Source of the DNA: Peterkaempfera bronchialis
Lineage (GTDB): Bacteria; Actinomycetota; Actinomycetes; Streptomycetales; Streptomycetaceae
Direction of reading: 5' to 3'
NCBI RefSeq assembly: GCF_003258605.2
Contig: NZ_CP031264.1
Location: 7,026,213 to 7,090,212, forward strand
Length of the DNA: 64,000 nucleotides
Every line of letters begins with the position of its first letter. Within the stretch, counting starts at the first letter, position 1. Under the pieces are notes generated by a model, which was not told where the DNA came from, searched no databases, and saw only the letters and a list, made by a program, of their open reading frames with translations. Of the stretch, positions 25,403 to 34,474 are shown one piece after another. A program made the translations under genes and the position numbers.

Positions 25403-27585
25403 CGGGGCAGCACCGGGACGCGACCCGGAATGTCGTCATCGTGGGCGGCGGACCGTGGGGCACCTACGCCCTGGAGCGGTTGGCAGCCCTGCTGCCGCAC
25501 ACCGAGCCGGACAGCACCGTGCACATCACCGTGTTCGAGCGCTCGGGACGTTTCGGTGCAGGTGACACCCACAGTGACGACCAGGTAGCCACGAGCTATC
25601 TGAACCGGGTGGCCAGCCAGATAGCATTCGCCGCCGACGAGTCGACCGCAGCCGCCGACCATCTGCTGCCCCGGCGGCTGCGCCCGACCTTCGCTGAGTG
25701 GACCCGGGACGCCTATGCGCGTACCGGGGAAGAGCACTACGACCTCCGGCCCACCGACGTCCCGCGCCGCTATCTGCACGGCCACGCCCTGCGCGACATG
25801 TTCCAGCGCTACACCGCGCTGCTGCGAGCGGTCCCCGGTGTGACCGTCGACCTGATCGCCGCCGAGGCCACCGACATCGAACCCGGCAGCGGCGCGGGGT
25901 TCCTGGTGCACCACACCGGCGACAGCCCACCGGTCAAGGCTGACCACCTCCTCCTGGTCACAGGCCACTCACAGAACCGCCCGGCCCCCGGCTCCACCGA
26001 GGCCCTGCTCGCCAAGGAGGCATCGACCCGCTACATCCCCAACGCCTACCCGCTGGCCGACCTCACGCTCGACGCTGTCCCGCCCGGTTCCACGGTTGGC
26101 GTGACCGGGCTCGGACTCACCGCGATCGACCTGCTGATGCACCTCACCGAGGGCAGGGGCGGCACCTTCAACCCGGTCGGCGCCGGCGGCCTCCTTGGCG
26201 ATCTCAGCTACGCCCCCAGCGGCCGCGAACCCGCTGTGATCGTCCCCGTCAGCCCCAGCGGCATGTTCACCTGGGCCCGCGCCGAGAACGCCAAGGCCGC
26301 TGACGAAACCGGACGCACCCATGCCGGCCTGGAGCACACCGCGCGCTTCCTGACCGGCGAAGCCATCGCCACGCTGCGCCGCACCGTCGGGACTCCGCGG
26401 CTCCTGCGTGACGGCGAAGTGCGCCAACTGGACTTTGAGCGGCACATCTTCCCGCTGGTCGTGCTGGAGATGGCGTACGTCTACTACGCCACCCTGTTCG
26501 GTGCCCAGGCCGGCGTCCGGCTCGCCGAGACCGCGGAGACCGGCTACCGCCGCTTCCTGCACGGCACCGCCGACCCGGCGAGCGTGGCCATCGCCGAACT
26601 GATGAGGCCGATGCAGCGGGAGTTCGACCGGGTGGCGGAGTACGTCCTGTGCACTGCGGCCGGACGCCCCGTGCCGCCCGACTGCGCCGTCTACGCGGCG
26701 ACGGACGCGGTGGAGGCGTTTCACCGCACCGTCTTCGGTGAACCGGGAGAGAACGGTCCCGGCGCGTCGGGGACCATGGGCGCCTCGCCCTGGGGCCACT
26801 CCACCGACCCCCGGGACCACAGATACGTCTGGGAGGAGTTCTTCGATCCACTGGGCCCGGAGGACACCAAGAACGGTGATGTCTGGCAACGCGGCCTCAT
26901 CGACCACATGCGCCGCGACCACCGGGCCGCCGCCCAGGGCAACCTGCGCAACCCCACCAAGGCAGCATGCGACGGCGTATGGCGTGACCTGCGCTCCACC
27001 TTCTCTGCCGCGGTCGACTTCGGCGGCCTGACGGCGGCCTCGCACCGATCCTTCCTGACCCGGCACCTGCGCCACTACACCCGCATGTCCAACGGCACCG
27101 GCCTGGAGGCGATGAAGAAGGTGCTCGCCCTCATCGAGGCGGGCATCGTGGATGTGACGGTGGGCCCCGCGCCTCTGGTCGAGGTGACCCCGGACGGCGC
27201 CTTCCGGCTGCGCGGCACCAAGACCGGCACGGAGCGCACCGTCGCGTACCTGGTCGAGGGCAGAGGTCATGCCTTTGACGCCGACCACGATGTGCGCCCG
27301 CTGTATTCCAATCTCCTGCGGCGCGGCCTGGTGCGGAAATGGCGCAACCCCGGGGACACCGAGGACGAGGACTTCGTGCCGGGCGCCATCGACGTCAACC
27401 GGGACTTCCAGGTCGTCCGGGCGGACGAAACCGTGGACCCGCGCATCACGGTCCTCGGCGCCCCGGTCGAACGACTGTGCTTCTTCCAGCTCAGTGCCGC
27501 ACGGCCGTACTCGGGTAGCTCGGTACTCAACAACATCGCCCGATGGGCACAGCACGTCGTCGGGGGACTTCATGACGACTGTTGA
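25399..27585 (+). CDS. FAD/NAD(P)-binding protein (NAD_binding_9 type)
   Basis: A 728-residue flavoprotein-like enzyme. The N-terminal dinucleotide-binding motif is VVIVGGGPWGTYALERL (residues ~12-28), and a second nucleotide-binding segment GVTGLGLTAIDLLMHLTEG lies near residue 235. A central helical region and a C-terminal part ending in ARPYSGSSVLNNIARWAQ, with a probable FAD contact, complete the COG4529-like FAD-NAD(P)-binding family. Members are linked to oxidation steps in specialised metabolism, some without a known reaction. The ATGA overlap with the amidase shows coupling. Reaction unknown. Confidence 0.8.
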   Translation: MTGQHRDATRNVVIVGGGPWGTYALERLAALLPHTEPDSTVHITVFERSGRFGAGDTHSDDQVATSYLNRVASQIAFAADESTAAADHLLPRRLRPTFAEWTRDAYARTGEEHYDLRPTDVPRRYLHGHALRDMFQRYTALLRAVPGVTVDLIAAEATDIEPGSGAGFLVHHTGDSPPVKADHLLLVTGHSQNRPAPGSTEALLAKEASTRYIPNAYPLADLTLDAVPPGSTVGVTGLGLTAIDLLMHLTEGRGGTFNPVGAGGLLGDLSYAPSGREPAVIVPVSPSGMFTWARAENAKAADETGRTHAGLEHTARFLTGEAIATLRRTVGTPRLLRDGEVRQLDFERHIFPLVVLEMAYVYYATLFGAQAGVRLAETAETGYRRFLHGTADPASVAIAELMRPMQREFDRVAEYVLCTAAGRPVPPDCAVYAATDAVEAFHRTVFGEPGENGPGASGTMGASPWGHSTDPRDHRYVWEEFFDPLGPEDTKNGDVWQRGLIDHMRRDHRAAAQGNLRNPTKAACDGVWRDLRSTFSAAVDFGGLTAASHRSFLTRHLRHYTRMSNGTGLEAMKKVLALIEAGIVDVTVGPAPLVEVTPDGAFRLRGTKTGTERTVAYLVEGRGHAFDADHDVRPLYSNLLRRGLVRKWRNPGDTEDEDFVPGAIDVNRDFQVVRADETVDPRITVLGAPVERLCFFQLSAARPYSGSSVLNNIARWAQHVVGGLHDDC

Positions 27586-27600
27586 AAGGCGAGGGACCCG

Positions 27601-29385
27601 ATGACTGACACCCTCCTGGAGGACTGCCTCCGCCTGGTACCGCAAGACGAGGTGATGCGCCACATCGAACGCATCTGCCGCTACGACCGCTACCAGGGCT
27701 CGACCGGTCTGGAGCAGGCAGCGGAACTCGTTGCCGAATCCGCGGTCACGGCGGGACTGACGGGCGTGGCCATCGACCGCTACCCGGCCGACGGCAAGGC
27801 GCAGTGGTGGACCTGGCGTGCCCCGGTCTCCTGGACTCCGGTCGCGGCGGTGCTCGAGGTGTACGAGGGCGCGGTGCGGGTTGTCCGGATCGATCACGCG
27901 GAGCAGCCCTTCTCGATCGGCACGTACTCTGCGCCTACGCCGCCGGGCGGCTGTGACGCACGGCTGGTGCGGGTCGGGGACACCGCCGTGCGGGGGGCAC
28001 TGGTCGTCGTCGAGCGAGCCGACTTCGGTAACGCTCGTCTGCTCCGGGAACTTCAGACCGCCGGTGCCGTCGGCTTTGTCACCGATGCCCCCTGGAAGGG
28101 GACACCGGAAGAACCCCATGCCGGGCGGATTGAACTTCCGCCGGACAGTCCGCTGTCGGCCTTCAGCGTGCCCCCGCCGCAGTTGGCCCGTATAGCCGCA
28201 GCGGCAGTCCGCAGGGGACACGCGCGACTGACGATCGAGATCGACCGGTCGGCCGAGATGCCTGTGGTCTCCGGAGTGCTTCCGGGCACGGACCCCGAAG
28301 CCGAGGAGATCTGGCTCACGGCCCACTTGTGCCATCCTCGCCCCGGCGCCAACGACAACGCCTCGGGTGTGGCGGCGACGCTGGGTGTGGCGGCAACCCT
28401 GAGCGCTGCCCGCAAGGCGCGCGCCTCCTTCGGCACGCGGGCCTCGATCCGCTTCTTCTGGGCACCGGAGTTTCTGGGCCAGGCCGCAGTACTTCACCAG
28501 TGCCTGGGAGAGTCCGTCCCCAGGCAGCGGCTCCCGCGCGCGGTGATCAACCTGGACATGGTGGGCGAGGACCAGGCCCAATGCGGGTCACCCTTTGTGG
28601 TGGAACGCCCGCCAGACCTGATCCCGTCCCTGCTGGCTCCCCTTGCGGAGCACTACGTCGATCAGGCGTTCCGGAACACCGCCACGCACTCGGGCGCCTG
28701 GCAGCCGTCCCCCTTCCTCGGCTTCTCCGACCATGCCCTGTTCGCCAATCCAGGTATCGCCCGCCCCGGCGTGCAGTTCTGCCACCCCGCCGACCGCTTC
28801 AACCACTCGGCTGGAGACGCCCCCGACAAGGTGTCGCGCATCGAAATGCTCCGCTCGACCGCGGCTGCCGCCGCCCTGGCCCAGACGCTCGCACGGAGTG
28901 GTCCGGACACAGCCGACCTGGGCACCATCGTCGGTCGCTGGTGCGACCGTGAACGCACAAGGGCACGGAAGGTCGCCGCCGGCCGCAGCGCGGAATGGGG
29001 TCGTCGCTACCTGACCCGGGTGGACTCCACATGTGCGGCCATGACCCTCCTCGCCTCCGGACGCCCGGCACATCAGCCTCAGCCGTCCCCGGGGCAGGAG
29101 GGCCCACCTGTCAAGGCGCACTGGGCCGGGCCCCTGAACGTGCGGGCGATGATGACAGACCTCTCACCCCGCACCCGCGACGCGCTGTCCGACCTGGTGA
29201 CGCTGGACAAGCACTGCCTCGCGATGCTCTTCCACTTCGCCATCAGGGCCGACGGTCACCGCACGCGCGCCGAGATCATCGACGACACGTCGTTCGCTCT
29301 GGAGCGCGAGATCGGCTCGGCGGTGTCGAGGCAGCTCTTCGACGCCCTGCTGGAGTCGGGTTGGCTTCGCGAGGGCTCGGACTAG
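27601..29385 (+). CDS. M28/DUF4910-type aminopeptidase with C-terminal winged helix
   Basis: A 594-residue metallopeptidase-like protein. An inserted protease-associated-type domain (AGAVGFVTDAPWKG, residues ~155-175) is followed by a zinc peptidase core: TAHLCHPRPGANDNASG (His/Asp ligands), FFWAPEFLG, INLDMVGED and the late FSDHALF and CHPADRFNHSAGD. This matches DUF4910/M28-type aminopeptidase-like proteins. The last ~70 residues (DKHCLAMLFHFAIRADGHRTRAEIID) look like a winged helix. No signal peptide is seen, so it should act inside the cell, possibly in final trimming of a peptide. It is the last gene of the operon. Confidence 0.78.
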   Translation: MTDTLLEDCLRLVPQDEVMRHIERICRYDRYQGSTGLEQAAELVAESAVTAGLTGVAIDRYPADGKAQWWTWRAPVSWTPVAAVLEVYEGAVRVVRIDHAEQPFSIGTYSAPTPPGGCDARLVRVGDTAVRGALVVVERADFGNARLLRELQTAGAVGFVTDAPWKGTPEEPHAGRIELPPDSPLSAFSVPPPQLARIAAAAVRRGHARLTIEIDRSAEMPVVSGVLPGTDPEAEEIWLTAHLCHPRPGANDNASGVAATLGVAATLSAARKARASFGTRASIRFFWAPEFLGQAAVLHQCLGESVPRQRLPRAVINLDMVGEDQAQCGSPFVVERPPDLIPSLLAPLAEHYVDQAFRNTATHSGAWQPSPFLGFSDHALFANPGIARPGVQFCHPADRFNHSAGDAPDKVSRIEMLRSTAAAAALAQTLARSGPDTADLGTIVGRWCDRERTRARKVAAGRSAEWGRRYLTRVDSTCAAMTLLASGRPAHQPQPSPGQEGPPVKAHWAGPLNVRAMMTDLSPRTRDALSDLVTLDKHCLAMLFHFAIRADGHRTRAEIIDDTSFALEREIGSAVSRQLFDALLESGWLREGSD

Positions 29386-29539
29386 TGTCCATGTCCATGT
29401 CCTGGGCCGAACCCGGCTGAGCTGGTGTGGTCGGATCACAAGCGGCAGGACTCGGCACGTGGGTGCCCGTCACCTGAACCACCACGACCGTCCCTGCCCA
29501 ACCCACGAACCCAGGACCCCGGAGACCCCGACGACGCGT

Positions 29540-29939
29540 CGGTTGCGGCGGGCAGGTCCGCCGTCCTCGGTACGAAGAACTTCGCGCCGAGATCCCGCAC
29601 CAGTTCCTCGTCGCCGGCGCCCGCGACCGCGACCACCCTCACACCGGCCAGCGCGGCGAGCCGCACCGCGTAGCCGCCCACCGCCTCCGCCACCGGATCG
29701 GTGCCGACCGGCACTGCGGCGACCGCGTCCGCGTCCAGCACCACGTACTCGGCCTGCGCCTTGAGCGGCAGCGCCAACCGGTCGGACAGCCCGATCACCG
29801 CGTCGCCGCCCCGGAAGCCGGTGACCCCGGACCCCAACGCGTCGACGGTGCCGGCGACATCCCAGCCGATGCCGATGACCTCCCGCTTCGGGAGCAGGCC
29901 GCCTGCGGTGAGCGCGCCGGAGCGGGTCTGGACGTCCAC
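29540..29939 (-). pseudogene. MDR/quinone-oxidoreductase remnant
   Basis: The frame reads KREVIGIGWDVAGTVDALG, then GVTGFRGGDAVIGL, which is the catalytic-domain hallmark of zinc-independent MDR alcohol dehydrogenases. It then jumps to AALAGVRVVAVAGAGDEE and LRDLGAKFFV-like cofactor-domain sequence. The usual ~60-residue segment with the Rossmann glycine motif is missing, and both ends are truncated. It is a deletion remnant, sharing the strand with a TetR gene whose 3' end has run into it. Confidence 0.7.
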
Positions 29940-30718
29940 CGGGGAGCCTGGTGCTCAACGCGCTGGCCGACGGGCCGCTGCCTGCTGCCGGTGATGGCCT
30001 CGATCAAGGAGTGGGCCGAGTGCCACATCGAGGAAGTCCAGAGTGCCCGCGCGCAATACGACCAGGGCACGGCCGCGGAACCGGCACCCCAGCCGTAGGC
30101 GGCGCGCGGGCTGAGGACTCCCTCCACCAGGCGCCGCCGTCGCCGCTGGTTGTGTAGGGCTGCTCGGTCCGCGCTGCGCAGGCGGGTGCCGTAGCGGAGT
30201 CCGTCGACGAGCAGGGTGATCATGCGCTGGGTGTAGCCGTGGTCGTCGGGGGCGACGATGTCGCTCATGGCGCGCAGCAGGTCGTACGGGATGACGTCGG
30301 AGCGGATGTCGCCGGATGCGGCGGCAGCGTCCAGCAGCTCCGTCACGACGGGGACGAAGCGCTGCTGGAAGTAGGCGGGCAGGCTTTCGTAGGCGGGGTC
30401 GCCGGAGTGCAGGGCGGTCTTGAGGCCGCGTTTGGCTGCGACGAACTGAGCGAAGCGCTCCAGCCACCGCGTCAGGGCCTCCACCGGCTCGTACCGGTCC
30501 GAGAAGGCGGGGGCGGCCGCGGCGCAGGCGTCGACCTCGTGGCGGAAGACGGCGGTGATGAGGTCCGAGCGTTGCGGGAAATGGCGGTAGAGGGTGCCCG
30601 CCCCCACGCCCGCCTTGGTGGTGATCCGTCGTACGGGGGCGTCCACGCCGTCCGAAGCGAAGACCTCGGCGGCTGCGGTCAGCAGGGCGTCCAGGCTGCG
30701 CTGGACGTCGGGTCGCAC
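29795..30718 (-). CDS. TetR-family regulator with run-on C-terminus
   Basis: The TetR DNA-binding domain is clear: LLTAAAEVFASDGVDAPVRR, then ITTKAGVGAGTLYRHFPQR (residues ~10-50), followed by a helical ligand domain ending near LLVDGLRYGTRLRSADRAALHNQ. Normal relatives stop shortly after this point. Here the frame continues ~110 residues of low-complexity sequence into the MDR remnant, so the natural 3' end was probably lost by deletion. A GTG start gives MRPDVQRSLDALL. It likely once controlled the flanking oxidoreductases. Confidence 0.65.
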   Translation of the reverse strand: MRPDVQRSLDALLTAAAEVFASDGVDAPVRRITTKAGVGAGTLYRHFPQRSDLITAVFRHEVDACAAAAPAFSDRYEPVEALTRWLERFAQFVAAKRGLKTALHSGDPAYESLPAYFQQRFVPVVTELLDAAAASGDIRSDVIPYDLLRAMSDIVAPDDHGYTQRMITLLVDGLRYGTRLRSADRAALHNQRRRRRLVEGVLSPRAAYGWGAGSAAVPWSYCARALWTSSMWHSAHSLIEAITGSRQRPVGQRVEHQAPRWTSRPAPARSPQAACSRSGRSSASAGMSPAPSTRWGPGSPASGAATR

Positions 30719-30742
30719 GCGGCGGGCGGCCGGTTCTCCGGT

Positions 30743-31429
30743 GGGGCGGTCGGTCTCATGATGTTCGGCGCCATCGGCAACCCCGACCACGACGACTGCA
30801 CCCGCATCATCCACAAGGCGCTGGACGCGGGCATCAACTTCATCGACACCGCGGACGCCTACTCGCGCGGCGAGTCGGAGGAGATCGTCGGAAAGGCCCT
30901 CAAGGGCCGCCGCGACCACGTCGTCCTGGCCACCAAGGCGCACCTCCCGATGGGGGACGACCCCAACCAGCAGGGCAACTCCCGGCGCTGGCTGGTCGGC
31001 GCACTGGAGGATTCGCTGCGCCGGCTGCAGACCGACCACGTCGACCTGTTCCAGATCCACCGGCCCGCGCCGGACACCGATGTCGAGGAGACCCTCTCGG
31101 ACCTCACCGACCTGGTACGCGCCGGCAAGGTCCGTGCCATCGGTTCCTCGGCCTTCCCGGCCTCGGACATCGTCGAGGCGCAGTGGACCGCCGAACGGCG
31201 CGGCCTGCAGCGCTTCCGGACCGAGCAGCCGTCGTACTCGACCATGGACCACCTCGACAACCTGCTCGCAGGCGCCGAGACCGCCCTGACCGACGAGATA
31301 CTCGACCAGATCGACGCCATCGTGCCTCCCGGCACCGACATCGGGACGCTGGACATGGCCTACAACCCACCCGCCATCCAGCAGAGCGCGCTGCGCCGCC
31401 GCCTGCCCGACGAGCGCTCCGCCGCCTGA
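30743..31429 (+). pseudogene. Aldo-keto reductase, truncated and internally deleted
   Basis: The frame begins inside the conserved LGTMMFGAWGNPDHDD region (here LMMFGAIGNPDHDD), lacking the first ~15 residues. It runs well through DAGINFIDTADAYSRGESEE, KGRRDHVVLATKAH and RRLQTDHVDLFQIHRP. After TEQPSYS it jumps directly to the C-terminal LTDEILDQIDAIVPPGTDIG block. About 100 residues of the barrel (including the usual PLAGGWLTG region) are missing. It cannot form a complete TIM barrel, so it is a pseudogene. The stop codon lies inside a 7-bp tandem repeat. Confidence 0.75.
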
Positions 31430-31472
31430 CGCCTGACGCCTGACGCCTGACGCCTGACGCCTGACGCCTGGC
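31424..31472. repeat. 7-bp tandem repeat (GCCTGAC)
   Basis: Six perfect copies of GCCTGAC followed by one imperfect copy (GCCTGGC) span the stop codon of the aldo-keto reductase remnant. Each unit carries a TGA, and since 7 is not a multiple of three the array puts stops in all three forward frames. Confidence 0.95.
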
Positions 31473-31666
31473 TGGCCGCCGCCGGTGCCGACCCGCCCGC
31501 TGCGGTGCGTTCACCCTTGGCCTGCTCGCGGAACAGGCCCCGGGCCGAGGGCCGTGCTGCGCCTCTCGGCCCGGGGCCCCCGCGCGGGGATGCCCAGGGA
31601 GTGCCCGCCGGGCGCGGCACTAGGCTGGAGGCCGCCGTCCAGTCCCCGTACGCCGGAGGGGTTCCC

Positions 31667-32272
31667 TTGCCCGCTCGTGACGCCGCCCGGCCCACCCCCG
31701 CCGAGCTGGAGGCGGCCCGCGACCGCACCATCGCCGATGTGATCGCCGACGACCTGCGGGTGCTCTTCTGCGGCATCAACCCCGGGCTCTGGTCGGCCGC
31801 CACCGGCCACCACTTCGCCCGCCCGGGCAACCGCTTCTGGCCGGCCCTGCACCGCTCCGGTTTCACCGACCGCCAGTATCTGCCCCGCGAGCAGGGGCAG
31901 TTGCTCGCGCTCGGCCTGGGCATCACCAATGTCGCCGCCCGGGCGACCGCCCGCGCGGACGAACTGCGGGCGGCGGAGTTCACCGAGGGCGGTGCCGTCC
32001 TCACCCGCAAGGTGCTGCGGCACCGCCCGCGCTGGTTGGCCGTGGTGGGCATCACCGCGTACCGTGCCGCCTTCGCCGCGCCGCGCGCCGTGGTCGGGCC
32101 GCAGCCGGAGCCGATCGGCAACACCCGGGTCTGGGTGCTGCCCAACCCCAGCGGCCTCAACGCACACTGGCCGGCCCCGGCGCTGGCCGCCGAGTTCGCC
32201 CGGCTGCGGGAGGCCGCCGGACCGGGGGAGGGGCAGGTCGGACCGACGGCTCGGGCGACTTCAGGCGGGTGA
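31667..32272 (+). CDS. mug: G/U mismatch-specific uracil-DNA glycosylase
   Basis: A 201-residue Mug/TDG-type DNA glycosylase that removes uracil or thymine from mismatches with guanine. Visible are the active-site motif VLFCGINPGLWSA (N in GINPG activates water), HHFARPGNRFWPALHRSGF, and the DNA-intercalating block WVLPNPSGLNAHW. It starts with TTG at 31667, fixed by GGAGGG six bases upstream. It is a single-gene unit, following the oxidoreductase remnants. Length matches actinobacterial Mug proteins. Confidence 0.92.
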   Translation: MPARDAARPTPAELEAARDRTIADVIADDLRVLFCGINPGLWSAATGHHFARPGNRFWPALHRSGFTDRQYLPREQGQLLALGLGITNVAARATARADELRAAEFTEGGAVLTRKVLRHRPRWLAVVGITAYRAAFAAPRAVVGPQPEPIGNTRVWVLPNPSGLNAHWPAPALAAEFARLREAAGPGEGQVGPTARATSGG

Positions 32273-32414
32273 CTCCTCGGCGGGGCGGTCAGCTGCCGGT
32301 GGCCTGCTTCCAGGCATCGACACAGCCGATCTGGTGGGCCGGGCTGACCAGGGTGGAGTCGAACGGTCCCCCGCCCCTGCGCAGGCCCGCTGCCACCGGG
32401 GCCGAGTGCCGCCT

Positions 32415-33431
32415 TCAGCTCAGCGTGATCCGGGCGGCGATCGGGAGGTGGTCGCTGCCGGTGGCGGGCAAGGTGCGGATGCGGGTGACGGTCGCCGAGC
32501 GGGCCATGACCTGGTCGATCCGGGCCAGCGGGAAGGCGGCGGGGAAACTGAGGGCGAAGCCGCGTTTCGCTACGTTCATCCGTGAGGTCAGCGGGGCCAG
32601 CCCACGATCGTCGACCGTGCCGTTGAGGTCGCCCAGCAGGATCACCGTGCTCAGCTCCTCGGCGCCGACAGCCTTGCCCAGCAGGTCGGCGCTCTCGTCG
32701 CGCCAGGAGGATGCGAAGCCGCTCGCCCGGACGCGGACCGAGGGCAGATGCGCGACGTATGCCGCGATCCGACCGTGCGGTGTGTGCACCACCGTCCGCA
32801 GCCCGCGACTCCATGGCTCCGCGATCCCCTGGGGTTTGAGGTCCAACTGCCGGGTGCCGGTCAGCGGATGCTTCGACCAGAGTCCGACGGTGCCCCGGAC
32901 CGCGTGGTACGGGTAGTCCGAGGCGAGGCTCTTCTCGTAGACCGCCAGTGCAGGGGGCACCACCTCCTCCAGCGCGATGAGATCGGACCCGGCGCCGGCC
33001 AGAGCGTGGGCCGTGCCCGCCGGATCGGCGTTCTCGTCGCTGACGTTGTGCTGCACCACGACCAGGTCGTACGGGCCGGACCGCGCCCCGGGCAGGAGCA
33101 GCCCGCCGAAGAGATACGTCCAGGCAGCCACCGGCAGTAGCAGGGCCACCAGCGCGATGGCCGAACGACGCAGCAGCGCCAGGCCGAGCAGCACCACGAC
33201 CACCAGGCCGAGCCACGGCAGGAACGCTTCCAGCAAACTGCCCAGGCGGCCGACGGAGTTGGGCACGGCCCGGTGGAACGCCAGCAGCCCGGCCGTCAGC
33301 ACCGCGAACGCAGCGAGCACCCGCCCCCGCGTCCAGACCGACCGGCCCCTCGCATCCGTCTTCGCGTCAGCACCCGGAATCCACCGCCCCGCCCACGTCG
33401 CACCTCTGCCTGCCCGAGCCCGCTCCACCAC
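32415..33431 (-). CDS. Membrane-anchored endonuclease/exonuclease/phosphatase-family protein
   Basis: About 338 residues. Three hydrophobic segments occur in the first ~120 residues (AAFAVLTAGLLAF, FLPWLGLVVVVLLGLALL and AIALVALLLPVAAWTYL). They are followed by an extracytoplasmic EEP-fold domain with VVQHNVSDENADP, DLIALEEV, VAHLPSVR, VILLGDLNGT and the final GSDHLPI, the standard metal and catalytic motifs. Such proteins hydrolyse phosphodiesters of nucleic acids or lipids outside the membrane. Start GTG 33431 is chosen for a GGAGG seven bases upstream; an ATG at 33500 would extend it. Confidence 0.85.
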   Translation of the reverse strand: MVERARAGRGATWAGRWIPGADAKTDARGRSVWTRGRVLAAFAVLTAGLLAFHRAVPNSVGRLGSLLEAFLPWLGLVVVVLLGLALLRRSAIALVALLLPVAAWTYLFGGLLLPGARSGPYDLVVVQHNVSDENADPAGTAHALAGAGSDLIALEEVVPPALAVYEKSLASDYPYHAVRGTVGLWSKHPLTGTRQLDLKPQGIAEPWSRGLRTVVHTPHGRIAAYVAHLPSVRVRASGFASSWRDESADLLGKAVGAEELSTVILLGDLNGTVDDRGLAPLTSRMNVAKRGFALSFPAAFPLARIDQVMARSATVTRIRTLPATGSDHLPIAARITLS

Positions 33432-33900
33432 GGCCACCCCTCCACTCGCCCTTGCCCTCCAGGACGAGCCACCAGGTGAATCAGTTTCGGTTTCCCGCAA
33501 GCGAGCTCCCCTTCCTTGCCCGCTACGCCTGGCTCAGCGGCACCGCCCAGTCGGCACACGGTCAGCAACATCCCGCCGACCGAGAACCTGACGCGGACGT
33601 CCGGACAGCCCAGCCGACGGCGACAACCTGGGCGAAGGCGCTGGAGGACTCCCGGCGCAGCCGCACCATGTCGCGTACACCTGGCAGCACGGCGGACACC
33701 ACGGCATGCTGGCCGGGCCGTCCGCGGCCGTCACCGTCAACAACAGGCCGCGACGACAGGTCATCGATGGAGGGACTCTGCTGACGTGAAGTGCCTTGGC
33801 CCGCTTGCGACGTGCTGCAGCCATCTGTGCGGCGAGTCGAATCCACGGAATGCCCGCACACCACCGAGCCCCGCCGCCTGCTGCCTCTAGGGTGGCGGGT
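33432..33900. other. 469-bp intergenic region
   Basis: Several overlapping short frames exist on both strands, but none has a ribosome site or recognisable motif. I see no hairpin terminator or repeat. It may hold gene debris that I cannot identify. Confidence 0.4.
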
Positions 33901-34257
33901 ATGGATGCCAAGGACGTGCACCCCGCTGCGGAGTGGCCGCTGCCGCCTCCGTGGATGTGGGCCTGCCCGGAGTGCACTGCGCTGTACACGGCGATGCGGC
34001 GTGTCGCCGAGGAGGTGGAGGCCGCCTGGGCGGCGGCCGAGCCGGGGCTGGACTGCGATCCGGCGTCCTCGGTGGTGGGCGGTGAGATCCGGCTCGCCCG
34101 GCACATCGCCACCGCCCATGCCCCGCAGGTCCCCGACGCCGACCCGGCATGCGCCATGTGCCGGTACCACGGCACCGGTCGGAGCCCCGCCCTGCTGGAC
34201 TTGGAGCACCGTGCCCGCCACCTCTTCACCCCGCCCAGCACCACCGGCCTGATCTGA
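33901..34257 (+). CDS. Hypothetical Cys/His-rich protein, 118 aa
   Basis: A 118-residue protein with possible zinc ligands: CPEC at about residues 21-24 (PPPWMWACPECTALY), HIATAH near residue 65 and CAMC near residue 82. It looks like a small zinc-ribbon or rubredoxin-like fold, possibly nucleic-acid or partner binding. No family was recognised. A degenerate, shortened copy of its 5' half lies at 51154-51270, so this is part of a duplicated family in the genome. The start ATG is preceded by a weak GGGTGGCGGG. Confidence 0.6.
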   Translation: MDAKDVHPAAEWPLPPPWMWACPECTALYTAMRRVAEEVEAAWAAAEPGLDCDPASSVVGGEIRLARHIATAHAPQVPDADPACAMCRYHGTGRSPALLDLEHRARHLFTPPSTTGLI

Positions 34258-34474
34258 CCGCGGCGCAGCCACCCGCAGCACCAGCACCCCGGCCCCCTGG
34301 GGCGGCGGTGCAACTGCCCCGCGCCGCCATGCCCCGCCGTACCGGACCCGGGCCCGCCAGCGGTGCGGGCCACGGAGGCCGCGCCGCGCTCGGTCGCGAT
34401 GTCAGCTGACAGCCGGTGGCACGGCACCGGGGGAGAGCCGGAGCCCCGGCCCTCCCCCGATCGCATGCAAGGGG

